64,000 bases of DNA, taken from NCBI GenBank assembly GCA_963560245.1, contig CAUWNS010000008.1, positions 1-64,000 on the forward strand, in the 5' to 3' direction. A model generated the notes under the pieces. The model saw only the letters and a program-made list of their open reading frames with translations, did no database searches and was not told where the DNA came from. Numbering within the stretch: the first letter of the stretch is position 1; every line of letters begins with the position of its first letter. The position numbers and the translations under genes were made by a program. Below, in pieces: positions 8,547 through 16,717 of this stretch. The stretch is from Pseudoruminococcus_B sp937901805 (lineage in GTDB: Bacteria; Bacillota; Clostridia; Oscillospirales; Ruminococcaceae).

Positions 8547-8729
8547 ATGCAGATGTGTCCTTTTTGCAATAAAGTCTATGATGAATCCGAATACACTCAT
8601 TGTCCATACTGCTCAGGTGAATTAGTAGATGATGATGAAATTCGTCCGTGTCCTGAATGTGGTGGTTGTTTACATTGGAACGGAGAACTGTGGGAATGTT
8701 CAAATTGTGACTACTCAGAAGAAGATTAG
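8547..8729 (+). CDS. Small double zinc-ribbon protein
   Basis: 60-residue acidic protein made of two metal-ribbon halves: CPFC...CPYC (Cys4, 7, 19, 22) and CPEC...CSNC (Cys35, 38, 51, 54). The second half ends in a WNGELWECSNCDY turn, typical of rubredoxin/zinc-ribbon knuckles. The start codon follows GAAGGGA at usable distance, and a second in-frame ATG lies two codons later. Function is not known; proteins of this kind often bind RNA polymerase, DNA or other proteins. Its A/T-rich leader differs from the GC-richer surroundings. Confidence 0.7.
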   Translation: MQMCPFCNKVYDESEYTHCPYCSGELVDDDEIRPCPECGGCLHWNGELWECSNCDYSEED

Positions 8730-8816
8730 AAAATCATGTTTTGTCCGGGTAAATGACATTTTCGGGGAACGACAGCACTTTGGGCTGTTGCACCCCTTGT
8801 CTGCCTAACAGCAAGC

Positions 8817-8859
8817 GATGTCAATGGTAAATTGAACGCTTTACTCCGTCATTGACATC
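8817..8859. repeat. Intergenic nested inverted repeat
   Basis: GATGTCAATG (8817-8826) is perfectly repeated in inverse as CATTGACATC (8850-8859). Inside it GTAAA (8827-8831) pairs with TTTAC (8840-8844). No T-tract follows, so it is not an obvious terminator. It lies between the zinc-ribbon gene and the 3' end of the ABC ATPase gene. Confidence 0.55.
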
Positions 8860-8989
8860 CCCCTCTCGGGCTGCTGTTCTCCTCATATATCCATCCTCTT
8901 TCGACCACCGCATACATTCACTACCAATGAGCCGCCAGCTACTACGTATTAGGTGGTAGAAACTACCCTTTACATAGTAACACTCAGTT

Positions 8990-9712
8990 CTATATTTTCC
9001 TGAAAAAATGTATCCGCCAGTCCGTAATAGGAACATGCACCGTCGGATAAAAACAAAACCTTGTCCGAAATTTTTTTGCCAGCTGATGTTCATGAGTAAC
9101 TACAACGATGGTCGTCCCCTGCCCTGCAAGTTCCTGGAGCAGGGAGGCAATCTCCGCTGCAGAACAGGGATCCAGGGCGGACGTTGGTTCGTCAAAACAC
9201 AAGACTTCCGGATGGAGAGCCAGAGCGCGGGCAATCGCCACGCGCTGCTGTTGCCCTCCCGAAAGCTGATAAGGGTAGTAATCTGCACGTTCGGACAGTC
9301 CCACTCGCGCAAGCAATTTCCTGCTCTCCCGCTCTATCTGTCTCTTCCTATCCATCTTTCTTTGTTTCGTGGACATCCATTTTGCCAAGCCGACATTTTG
9401 CCAAGCCGTATACTGCGGGAACAGTTCAAAAGACTGGAATACCAGTCCAAAAGAAAAACGGTTTCTTTTGAGCACTTCCCTCTTTTGAACGAAAGAACAG
9501 CGGGTATCCAGGAGTATTTTTCCGTTCAGAACAATTTTCCCGCTATCCGGCTGTTCTAAAAAATTCAGACAACGCAGAAGTGTTGTTTTCCCACTACCGG
9601 AAGGACCCAGTATGGACAAAATCTGCCCCTGTTCCAAAGTAAATGAAAGCTGGCTGAAGACCTTTGTATCTCCATAAGACTTTGAAATTTCTGAAACTTC
9701 TAAAAAACCCAT
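8990..9712 (-). CDS. Polar amino-acid ABC transporter ATP-binding protein, frameshifted C-terminus
   Basis: GlnQ/HisP-type ATPase: Walker A GPSGSGKT at residues 36-43, QLSGGQQQR signature, Walker B LCFDEPTSALD and the VVTHEHQ switch histidine. After LAKK the reading frame becomes FRTRFCF..., unlike any ATPase. Adding one base to the A7 tract (9071-9077 on the plus strand) would give ISDKVLFLSDG...YYG, the normal continuation, ending at 8970 (about 247 residues). So the gene carries a -1 slip in a homopolymer, either real or a sequencing error. It is the last gene of the binding protein-permease-ATPase operon, 12 bases after the permease gene. Confidence 0.85.
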   Translation of the reverse strand: MGFLEVSEISKSYGDTKVFSQLSFTLEQGQILSILGPSGSGKTTLLRCLNFLEQPDSGKIVLNGKILLDTRCSFVQKREVLKRNRFSFGLVFQSFELFPQYTAWQNVGLAKWMSTKQRKMDRKRQIERESRKLLARVGLSERADYYPYQLSGGQQQRVAIARALALHPEVLCFDEPTSALDPCSAAEIASLLQELAGQGTTIVVVTHEHQLAKKFRTRFCFYPTVHVPITDWRIHFFRKI

Positions 9713-9724
9713 GTGTTTCTCCCC

Positions 9725-10441
9725 TTACTCCTGAAAATACTGAAGCTTCCTTTCAAAATAGCGAAACAGCAGAGTGAGCATCCCTATAAATAGTAAAAAG
9801 TATAATGCTGTAAACAATAACGGCCATAAAAGCCCTTTCTTAAGAAAAATTTCTCCCGCCTTGATTACTTCTGTAATTGCAATGACTCTTGCTAGGGAAG
9901 TGTCTTTTACCAGAGTAATTACCTCATTGGACAAAGCCGGCAAAATGCGTTTGACCATTGGAAGAAAGGCAATTTTCACAAATATCTGGATACGAGTCAT
10001 TCCCAGTACCTGCCCTGCTTCCACCTGACCCCGGGGAATCCCTTGAATACCGCCCCGCAGAATAACCGAAAAATAACAGCTGTAATTAAGCACAAACGCG
10101 GCAAGTACAGCTGCCATTCGGCCTGTGTTTCCGCTCCCCCAGAAATTCTGATCAAAAATCAGCCCCGGGCCGTAATAGATAACAATCAACTGTAGGACAA
10201 GAGGTGTCCCCCGGATGATCCACACCAGAAATTCTATCAGATACCGTACCGGGCAAAAAGCGGAAAGGGCTTTTTTCCACCATACCGGCTTGTTTCCCGC
10301 AAAATGAAACGGCGCCCATTTATTTCTAGAACAAAAAGCAAGCAAAAGCCCAAGCGGCAAAGAGATAATAAGTGTCAAAGTAAAAATCCCCAAAGTAATG
10401 GCAAATCCCTTTGTCAAGGATGCAAAAACTGTTCCAAACAA
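9725..10441 (-). CDS. Polar amino-acid ABC transporter permease
   Basis: 238-residue HisM/GlnP-family membrane protein with about five transmembrane segments. It has the EFLVWIIRGTPLVLQL motif near the middle and the ABC-coupling EAA-like segment EAGQVLGMTRIQIFVKIAFLP further on. It sits between the binding-protein gene (20-base gap) and the ATPase gene, completing a standard importer. The substrate is probably a polar amino acid or cystine, but the sequence does not say which. Confidence 0.9.
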   Translation of the reverse strand: MFGTVFASLTKGFAITLGIFTLTLIISLPLGLLLAFCSRNKWAPFHFAGNKPVWWKKALSAFCPVRYLIEFLVWIIRGTPLVLQLIVIYYGPGLIFDQNFWGSGNTGRMAAVLAAFVLNYSCYFSVILRGGIQGIPRGQVEAGQVLGMTRIQIFVKIAFLPMVKRILPALSNEVITLVKDTSLARVIAITEVIKAGEIFLKKGLLWPLLFTALYFLLFIGMLTLLFRYFERKLQYFQE

Positions 10442-10461
10442 CCTTATCCACTCCCTCCATA

Positions 10462-11307
10462 CTACTCCTGCTGAGGAAGCAGATTTTCTGAAATCCCATA
10501 CTGTTTTGCAAGCTGTTCCATTGTTCCGTCCTGATACAGCTTTAAGAACTGCTGATTGATAAACTCCGCCAAATCGGAGTTCTTCCGCACCCCTACGCCG
10601 TAGAATTCTTCGGTCAGTTGTACAACTTCCGTAAGTGATGTATAATCGGTTCCTTTTCCTATCGCAGAACCTGCCATCAGTAAATCGACAACACAGGCAT
10701 CCGATGTACCGGCCGCCACTTCCATCAATGCGTCTGTTTGAGCGGAAACCGTGCGGAATGCCAGTCCCCGTTCTTCCAGGGCTTTTTGTCCAGCGGATCC
10801 CTCTTCTACTGCAAAAGCGAGTTCCTCCAACGCAAGCTCTTTCTGGCTATATTTCCGCGCATTTTCTTCTGTCAATACAACTACCTGGGCATTTTTGGCA
10901 TAGGGAACAGTTGTAGAAGCACCCTGCGTAATTTCTTCAGTAATCGTCATCCCATTCCACAGGCAATCCACGCTCTTATTTTCCAGTTCCATGAGCTTAT
11001 TTCCCCACTCAATTGTGACAAACTGAATAGATACCCCCAAGGCTTCTGCAATTCTTCTTGCCATATCCGCATCAAATCCTACCCATTGCCCGTTTTCATT
11101 CCGGTAATCCATAGGAGCAAATTCCGTAATTCCAACTACCAAGGTTCCCTTTTTCTGAATATAGGCAATATCTCCCATTTCTTTCTCTGCACCCTGTTCT
11201 ATCTGGGACGTTGCAGAAGAAACCCCGCCCTCTCCTAATTGCGGCGAACACCCTGCCAGCAAAACGCAAATAAGAAACCATGCTGTTACAATCCATTTTC
11301 TTTTCAT
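10462..11307 (-). CDS. Amino-acid ABC transporter substrate-binding lipoprotein
   Basis: 281 residues with a lipoprotein signal peptide (basic MKRK, hydrophobic core, LLAGC lipobox with Cys20). The mature part is a family 3 solute-binding protein: GTLVVGITEFAPMDYRNENGQWVGFDADMA is the typical first strand-ligand loop of the cystine/glutamine-binding type. First gene of the importer operon. Immediately upstream of its start lies a large inverted repeat that probably controls the operon. Confidence 0.92.
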   Translation of the reverse strand: MKRKWIVTAWFLICVLLAGCSPQLGEGGVSSATSQIEQGAEKEMGDIAYIQKKGTLVVGITEFAPMDYRNENGQWVGFDADMARRIAEALGVSIQFVTIEWGNKLMELENKSVDCLWNGMTITEEITQGASTTVPYAKNAQVVVLTEENARKYSQKELALEELAFAVEEGSAGQKALEERGLAFRTVSAQTDALMEVAAGTSDACVVDLLMAGSAIGKGTDYTSLTEVVQLTEEFYGVGVRKNSDLAEFINQQFLKLYQDGTMEQLAKQYGISENLLPQQE

Positions 11308-11316
11308 AATCCCTCT

Positions 11317-11364
11317 CTTAATCGATTTAGTATATTAATATATTAGCATACTAAATCGATTAAG
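11317..11364. promoter_or_regulatory. Perfect 17-bp inverted repeat upstream of the amino-acid importer operon
   Basis: Arms at 11317-11333 and 11348-11364 (CTTAATCGATTTAGTAT and its complement) are separated by 14 A/T-rich bases. Each arm contains the small palindrome AATCGATT; the two centres are 34 bases apart. No GC-rich stem or T-run follows, so it looks like a pair of operators rather than a terminator. It begins ten bases upstream of the start codon of the binding protein. Confidence 0.7.
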
Positions 11365-11415
11365 TAAAGAAAAATTATTTCTGCATACTTTAAACGTTTC
11401 ACAAAATACAACAAA

Positions 11416-11454
11416 ATCCCCCTCGATCAGAAAACTCTCACCGAGGGGGATTTT
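11416..11454. terminator. Terminator of the bcp-rhodanese unit
   Basis: ATCCCCCTCG (11416-11425) pairs with CGAGGGGGAT (11442-11451). A4 precedes on the left and T4 follows on the right, so it can work on both strands. It lies 22 bases beyond the rhodanese gene. Confidence 0.85.
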
Positions 11455-11475
11455 ATATGAGTAATGGGAAGGATT

Positions 11476-12114
11476 TTAATTCTGAACCGTCCCATAGGGC
11501 CAATCCACAATTCCCCCAAAATCAAAGACATTTTCATATCCCAGCGCTTCGAGCTGGAGGACGGCTTTTGCGCTGCGGTTCCCGCTTCGGCAGTAGACTA
11601 GGATGGTCGCCGTCCGATCCGGAATCTTCTCCGGGGCCTGGTTGACAAGCTCCGCCAAAGGGATTAACACTGCGCCCTCTATATGCTCCTGTGCAAATTC
11701 CTCTTCCCGCCGGACATCCAGGACAACGACCTCTTCCTCCCGTTGCATCATTTGGTAAGCCCGCTGCGCCGAAATCTTATGTTCCTGTGCAATCGGCCGG
11801 GACTGGACTTCCTCTTCTTCCAGAGAGATTTCCACAGCATCCGCCCCTGCGGGATATGTCTCCTGGATTTCCGGTTTTATGGTTACAAGTACCCTTTGCC
11901 CTACAGCTGGTTCAAACGCAAGTGTCAGATCCCGGAAAGAAACCCAAATGCGATCCGCCGAGGAAACCTCCGTAGTATAAACCATCATGCTGGTTTCTCC
12001 AACTTCTTCAATTGTCCCGGTAAAAGTAATCGTTTCCTGTTTTGTACAGCTGAAAAACAGGCAGGCGCCTATCACAATCAGGAAACCAAATATGCCCCGT
12101 TTCCGTTTACTCAT
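11476..12114 (-). CDS. Rhodanese-domain lipoprotein
   Basis: About 212 residues. The start resembles a lipoprotein signal (KRKRG, hydrophobic core, FFSC lipobox). A beta-rich domain of about 80 residues of DUF3221 type follows, then a single rhodanese domain with active-site loop CRSGNRS (Cys near residue 175) and the EHIEGAVLIPL motif. It probably moves or senses sulfane sulfur outside the membrane. ATG at 12114 has AGGA upstream; a TTG three codons earlier is less likely. Its start overlaps the end of the bcp gene, so the two are coupled, linking it to thiol/peroxide metabolism. Confidence 0.82.
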   Translation of the reverse strand: MSKRKRGIFGFLIVIGACLFFSCTKQETITFTGTIEEVGETSMMVYTTEVSSADRIWVSFRDLTLAFEPAVGQRVLVTIKPEIQETYPAGADAVEISLEEEEVQSRPIAQEHKISAQRAYQMMQREEEVVVLDVRREEEFAQEHIEGAVLIPLAELVNQAPEKIPDRTATILVYCRSGNRSAKAVLQLEALGYENVFDFGGIVDWPYGTVQN

Positions 12115-12577
12115 GCTCTTCAATTCCTAAATCTTTGAGAATCTGTGCGGCGTGATCATCCGGTTTTACCTTGGGATATACCCGTTCAATCACCCCATTT
12201 TCATCAATGACATAGGTACTGCGCACTGTCCCCATGCTCACTTTTCCATAGAGTTTTTTCTCCTGCCATGCCCCATACGCCTCAATCACCCTGTGTTCCG
12301 GGTCGCTGAGCAGATCAAAGGGCAGCGACTGTTTTTCAATAAAGCCGCGGTGTGCCTTCTCGCTGTCTTTACTGACGCCAAGGACTACAATTCCATGTTC
12401 TGCAAAAACCTGAAAGCTGTTTCGAAAAGCACAGGCTTCCCTGGTGCATCCAGGCGTATTGTCCCGGGGATAAAAATAAAGCACCACCTTTTTCCCTAAA
12501 AAGTCGCTGAGGCTCACCGGTTTTCCATCCTGATTATTCAGGGTAAACTCCGGGGCTTTTTCTCGTTCCTGTAACAT
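12107..12577 (-). CDS. bcp: Thioredoxin-dependent peroxiredoxin (Bcp/PrxQ)
   Basis: A 156-residue thiol peroxidase. The motif YPRDNTPGCTREAC has the peroxidatic Cys44 and resolving Cys49 four residues later, as in Bcp/PrxQ. The C-terminal YVIDENGVIERVY...KPDDHAAQIL segment is also typical. The ATG at 12577 has GGAGGAG upstream and begins at the usual family position; the open frame is 21 codons longer. First gene of a two-gene unit with the rhodanese lipoprotein. Confidence 0.93.
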   Translation of the reverse strand: MLQEREKAPEFTLNNQDGKPVSLSDFLGKKVVLYFYPRDNTPGCTREACAFRNSFQVFAEHGIVVLGVSKDSEKAHRGFIEKQSLPFDLLSDPEHRVIEAYGAWQEKKLYGKVSMGTVRSTYVIDENGVIERVYPKVKPDDHAAQILKDLGIEEHE

Positions 12578-12919
12578 TCTGTTCTCCTCCTTATTTGTAT
12601 CCTTTATCCCTATTATAGGCAAAACAAGCACGAATTCCATGCCTTTTTGTAAATTTCCCGCCCTGGAAAGCCCATCTTCGCGTGACAGGTATCAGAAGAC
12701 GTCAAGACTCCGGCTTTTTATCCATAGACGGCTCTGCCAAAACAATAAGCAGTTTTAGGAAATCCGTTTGGGAGATCTGCGATCGCTATTCATACTGACG
12801 TATGCCCTTATCGCATAAGGCCTCATCCCGGTATACTACGGAATGACACAGCTTACCGGATATTACTTCTATTTGTGCATAAAAAACCGAAGCACAGGTG
12901 CTCCGGTTTTTTAATCAAA
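12578..12919. other. Intergenic region with a bidirectional terminator
   Basis: No gene is seen in this 342-base gap. At 12881-12912 AAAAAACCG...CGGTTTTTT forms an A/T-flanked hairpin (stem ACCG/GAGCAC-type pairing around an AGGT loop) that ends the phosphate operon. The remainder (12650-12870) shows no recognised element; the bcp promoter is presumably at its left end. Confidence 0.6.
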
Positions 12920-14596
12920 CTATACCTCAATCACTTTTGGAAAGAACACCCGTATAGTGGTGCCTTTCTCAGTCTCGCTTTGCAGTTGCAGTTTTGCATG
13001 GTGCTGTTCTGCAATGTGTTTTACAATGGAAAGCCCTAATCCGGTGCCGCCTGTCTCCTTGGAGTGGCTTTTATCAACCCGGTAAAAACGTTCAAAAATC
13101 CTCTGATGATCTTCTTTCGGAATACCAATCCCATTGTCCGAAACAGTCAGGACGACTCCGGTGTCCATCTCCGTCACCGAAATCTCGACCTTGCCGCCTG
13201 ACCGGTTATATTTAATCGCATTGTCGCACAAGTTATATACCATTTCCTCCACCAGATGGGGAACGGCAATAATTTCCGCTGGTACTCCGGACATTTTCAT
13301 TGTGATTTTGTTCCTCTCCGCCTTATCTTCCAGACGGGAAACCACGCCCTTGCAGAGTTTGGTCAGGTCCATCTGTTCACAAGGAAGTTCCTTATCGCTT
13401 TCATCCAAGCGGGACAACTCAATGATATCCTCTACCAGGGTGATTAGACGGCTCGCCTCTTTATAGATGCGCCCGGAAAAATCCGCAATATCCTCCGGAC
13501 GGACAAGGCCGTTTTTCATCAGCTCTGCATAACCGGAAATGGAGGTCAATGGGGTTTTCAGCTCATGGGAAACATTTGCAGAGAACTCCTGTCGCATTTT
13601 TTCCGATTGCCAGCGCTCCGTAATGTCCAAAATCAACAGAACAATGCCTTTGACTGCTCCGCATTCCGAAGCCGGATTTGCAAAAAGCTGATAATATTTC
13701 CCATCCAGTTCCAGTATTTCTTCCTGCGCCTGTCCATTCTTCGCTCGGGAAATCACTTTTTGGAAAGTATCGCTCCGATTTAGGGTCAGGATATGCCTTC
13801 CAAAGCACTCCTCATCCGTTACCTGGAACAATGCCCTGGCGCTGGCATTGATAGAGAGAATTGCCAGCTTTTCATCCAATACCACAAGGCCTTCCTGCAT
13901 GTTTTCCGTGATAGCCGTCAATTCTTCCTGTTTTTCTTTCAGCATCTGCACTTGATCTGCGATCTGCCGGTTTTGCTTGGAAATCCTCTCCAAAAGCGGG
14001 GTAAGTTCATCATAGACGTCACTGTCTTCCGGGTGTTCCAAATCCAGTTTATTCATTGGCACTACAATCTTTTTCGTCTGCCATCTTGCAAGGAGCATGG
14101 CAAATAAAAATGCAGCTACTCCCACAACAATCAGCCACGGCAGGCAATGCAGCATAGAAGCATAAATGCTGTCCGTAGTATTCGCCACACGCAGGATTCT
14201 GCCGTCATCAAGTTTCAGGGCATAGTAATAGGTCTGTTTCCCAATGGTATTGGAAAGCCGGGTTCCCTGTCCCTTCCCAAAACGCAGGGCATCCTGGATT
14301 TCCGGACGATCCAAATGGTTTTCCATCTGAGTCTGATCCGCTTCGCTGTCAAACTGCACCGTACCATCCTGCGCAATGACCGTGACCCGAGAGAGATACG
14401 GATCGGCGTCAATGGAGTATAAATAGTCTTCTCCGCCGGTCGCAATCCCTGCGCTCAGGTATTCCGTCTCCATTTTCAGTTCCGTCTGCATCCGGGAGTT
14501 GAATTCATGGTACATAACTGCAAAAACAAGCGCAAAGGAAAGCAAAACAGTCGCCAGGGAAAGCAGACACATATTGCGGAAAATTCTCTTTCTCAT
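12920..14596 (-). CDS. phoR: Phosphate-response sensor histidine kinase PhoR
   Basis: 558-residue membrane kinase. TM1 is about residues 8-28, an extracytoplasmic sensor of about 120 residues follows, TM2 is about 152-170, then HAMP-like, PAS (residues ~230-325), HisKA with the phospho-accepting His344 in FSANVSHELKTPL, and HATPase_c with N, G1 (DNGIGIP) and G2 (TGGTGLGLSI) boxes. It overlaps phoB by four bases (ATGA) and ends the pst-pho operon, so its role in phosphate sensing is well supported by context. Confidence 0.93.
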   Translation of the reverse strand: MRKRIFRNMCLLSLATVLLSFALVFAVMYHEFNSRMQTELKMETEYLSAGIATGGEDYLYSIDADPYLSRVTVIAQDGTVQFDSEADQTQMENHLDRPEIQDALRFGKGQGTRLSNTIGKQTYYYALKLDDGRILRVANTTDSIYASMLHCLPWLIVVGVAAFLFAMLLARWQTKKIVVPMNKLDLEHPEDSDVYDELTPLLERISKQNRQIADQVQMLKEKQEELTAITENMQEGLVVLDEKLAILSINASARALFQVTDEECFGRHILTLNRSDTFQKVISRAKNGQAQEEILELDGKYYQLFANPASECGAVKGIVLLILDITERWQSEKMRQEFSANVSHELKTPLTSISGYAELMKNGLVRPEDIADFSGRIYKEASRLITLVEDIIELSRLDESDKELPCEQMDLTKLCKGVVSRLEDKAERNKITMKMSGVPAEIIAVPHLVEEMVYNLCDNAIKYNRSGGKVEISVTEMDTGVVLTVSDNGIGIPKEDHQRIFERFYRVDKSHSKETGGTGLGLSIVKHIAEQHHAKLQLQSETEKGTTIRVFFPKVIEV

Positions 14597-15267
14597 TCTC
14601 TGCCTCCTATCCGATAACCGACGCCGCGAACAGTTTCAATCATACCGCCGCAGTCACCAAGTTTTTGCCTTAGAGTACGAATATGGACATCTACGGTGCG
14701 GGTTTCCCCTTCATATTCATATCCCCATACCGTTTCCAGCACCTTATCCCGTGTCAAAACCAATCCGGTATTTTCCATAAGGTAACGGAGCAGTTCAAAT
14801 TCTTTGAGCGTGAGGGTCACCTCTTTGCCCTTTGCCAGCACCTGATGTTTATCGACATCAATGGTAACGTCTCCTACGGAGAGATGGGGATTGCGTTCCT
14901 TAGCCCCCGTCCGGCGCAGTACGGCTTTGACGCGGGAAATCAGCTCCATAACGCCAAACGGTTTTGTGATATAGTCATCCGCGCCCAAATCCAAGCCCAG
15001 CACCTTATCATATTCTGCGCTTTTTGCGGTCAGCATGATAATGGGAACCGCTTTTGTTTTTCCAGAAGCCCGCAGCCGTTTGAGAATAGAAATTCCATCC
15101 TCTCCCGGAAGCATAATATCCAACAGGATCAAATCCGGAACCTCTTTGGAAACGGCGAGGGACAGTTCCTTTCCGTCGCACATCCCATGCGCTTCAAAAC
15201 CGCCGGAACCCAGGGCGTAGACAATTAAATCCCGGATGCTCTTGTCGTCTTCTACACAATAGATCAT
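14593..15267 (-). CDS. phoB: Phosphate-response regulator PhoB/PhoP
   Basis: OmpR/PhoB-family regulator, about 224 residues. Receiver domain with acidic pocket EDD (6-8) and phospho-acceptor Asp50 in LILLDIMLP, then a winged helix (ending RTVDVHIRTLRQKLGD...VRGVGYRI). The chosen ATG at 15267 overlaps the phoU stop by four bases (ATGA) and has AAGGGG upstream; the longer open frame is not used. It should bind the PHO boxes found upstream of pstS. Confidence 0.94.
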   Translation of the reverse strand: MIYCVEDDKSIRDLIVYALGSGGFEAHGMCDGKELSLAVSKEVPDLILLDIMLPGEDGISILKRLRASGKTKAVPIIMLTAKSAEYDKVLGLDLGADDYITKPFGVMELISRVKAVLRRTGAKERNPHLSVGDVTIDVDKHQVLAKGKEVTLTLKEFELLRYLMENTGLVLTRDKVLETVWGYEYEGETRTVDVHIRTLRQKLGDCGGMIETVRGVGYRIGGRE

Positions 15268-15917
15268 TGTAATGCATCCCCTTTGTGGACGCCGGTGATG
15301 GAAAATTCCACCCACTCTGCAATGTTGGTCGCATGATCGCCGATACGCTCAAAATATTTGGCGATCATCAGCAAGTCCACTGCATACTCCCCATCCTTCG
15401 GATTCCGCGCAATGTACTGAATCAATTCGTCCTTTACTTTGTTGAACAGGCCGTCCACCACGTCGTCATAGGCAATGACGTCCTGTGCAATCTTGACGTT
15501 GCGGCGTACAAAAGCATCGATGCTTTCTGTTACCATTCTGATTGTGGCGCGCGCCATTTCCCCAATATGGTGGATACTGTCCGATGCTTTGATATGCGCC
15601 ATTTTGACAATTTCAGAAATATCGGAGGCCTGATCTCCAATTCTTTCCATATCGGTAATCATTTTCAGCGCGCTGGAAACCTGACGCAAATCCTTTGCCA
15701 CCGGCTGTTGCTGGAGCAGGAGTTTCAGGCATAAGCTTTCAATATCCCGCTCCTGCTGGTCGATTTCCTGATCGGCTTCAATCGCCTTTTGTGCAAGTTC
15801 CATATCTCCGTCCAGAAGAGCTTTTGCCGCGTTGGCAATGGCACTTTCGCAAAGCGCCCCCATCTGGATCAGTTGTGTATTAAGCTGTTCAAGCTGTTCG
15901 TCAAACCGGTTTCTCAT
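15264..15917 (-). CDS. phoU: Phosphate signalling protein PhoU
   Basis: 217-residue all-helical protein with the two PhoU repeats (about residues 15-100 and 118-205), each with the acidic D/E-x-x-D metal-binding pattern (IEADQEIDQQERDIE and AYDDVVDGLFNKV). It connects the Pst transporter to the PhoR kinase and damps phosphate uptake. The chosen start at 15917 has GGGGAGG upstream and is one base from the pstB stop. Confidence 0.94.
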   Translation of the reverse strand: MRNRFDEQLEQLNTQLIQMGALCESAIANAAKALLDGDMELAQKAIEADQEIDQQERDIESLCLKLLLQQQPVAKDLRQVSSALKMITDMERIGDQASDISEIVKMAHIKASDSIHHIGEMARATIRMVTESIDAFVRRNVKIAQDVIAYDDVVDGLFNKVKDELIQYIARNPKDGEYAVDLLMIAKYFERIGDHATNIAEWVEFSITGVHKGDALQ

Positions 15918-15918
15918 A

Positions 15919-16716
15919 TTATCCGAACCTCCCCGTAATATAATCCTCCGTGCGCTTATCTTTCGGCATGGAGAAAATCTGCTCGGTATCGCCGTATTCC
16001 ACTGCTTCTCCAAGCAGGAAAAAGGCCGTTTTATCGGAGATACGGGCGGCCTGCTGCATATTGTGCGTGACAATAATGATAGTATAGTCTTTTTTGAGCT
16101 GCACAGCAAGATCTTCGATTTTGGATGTGGAAATCGGGTCAAGAGCGCTGGTCGGTTCGTCCATCAGCAGGACTTCCGGTTCCACAGCGAGTGCGCGCGC
16201 AATACACAGCCTCTGCTGCTGTCCGCCGGAAAGGCCGAGCGCGCTCTTTTTCAGGCGATCTTTGACCTCATCCCAAATCGCCGCCTGTTTCAGGCTCCGC
16301 TCTACAATTTCATCCAGCTGCATCTTCTTGCGGATACCCTGTAATCTCGGGCCATAGGCCACATTGTCATAGACGCTCATCGGAAACGGATTCGGCTGCT
16401 GGAACACCATCCCCACTTTTTTACGCAGCAGGGTCGTATCCACTTTCGGCGAATAGATATCTTCTCCATCCAAAAGTACTTCTCCGGTAATTTTTACATT
16501 GGGAACCAAATCGTTCATCCGATTCAGCGTCTTCAAGTACGTGGATTTTCCGCATCCAGACGGGCCAATAAACGCTGTAATACAATTTCCATACAGATTC
16601 ATATTAATATCTTTGAGCGCATGGTTTTCTCCATAATAGAGATCCAGATGGCTGACCTCAATTTTTGCCTGTTCAATGACAGGCTGTGTAGAAATTTCTT
16701 TCTGTTGCATCATCAT
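15919..16716 (-). CDS. pstB: Phosphate ABC transporter ATP-binding protein
   Basis: About 265 residues. Walker A GPSGCGKS, the PstB-typical RMNDLVPN segment, LSGGQQQRLCIARALAVEP signature, Walker B LLMDEPTSALDP and H-loop VTHNMQQAARISD. Three adjacent ATGs occur; the one at 16716 has AAAGGA at good spacing. It lies two bases beyond the pstA stop codon. Confidence 0.96.
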   Translation of the reverse strand: MMMQQKEISTQPVIEQAKIEVSHLDLYYGENHALKDINMNLYGNCITAFIGPSGCGKSTYLKTLNRMNDLVPNVKITGEVLLDGEDIYSPKVDTTLLRKKVGMVFQQPNPFPMSVYDNVAYGPRLQGIRKKMQLDEIVERSLKQAAIWDEVKDRLKKSALGLSGGQQQRLCIARALAVEPEVLLMDEPTSALDPISTSKIEDLAVQLKKDYTIIIVTHNMQQAARISDKTAFFLLGEAVEYGDTEQIFSMPKDKRTEDYITGRFG

Positions 16717-16717
16717 G

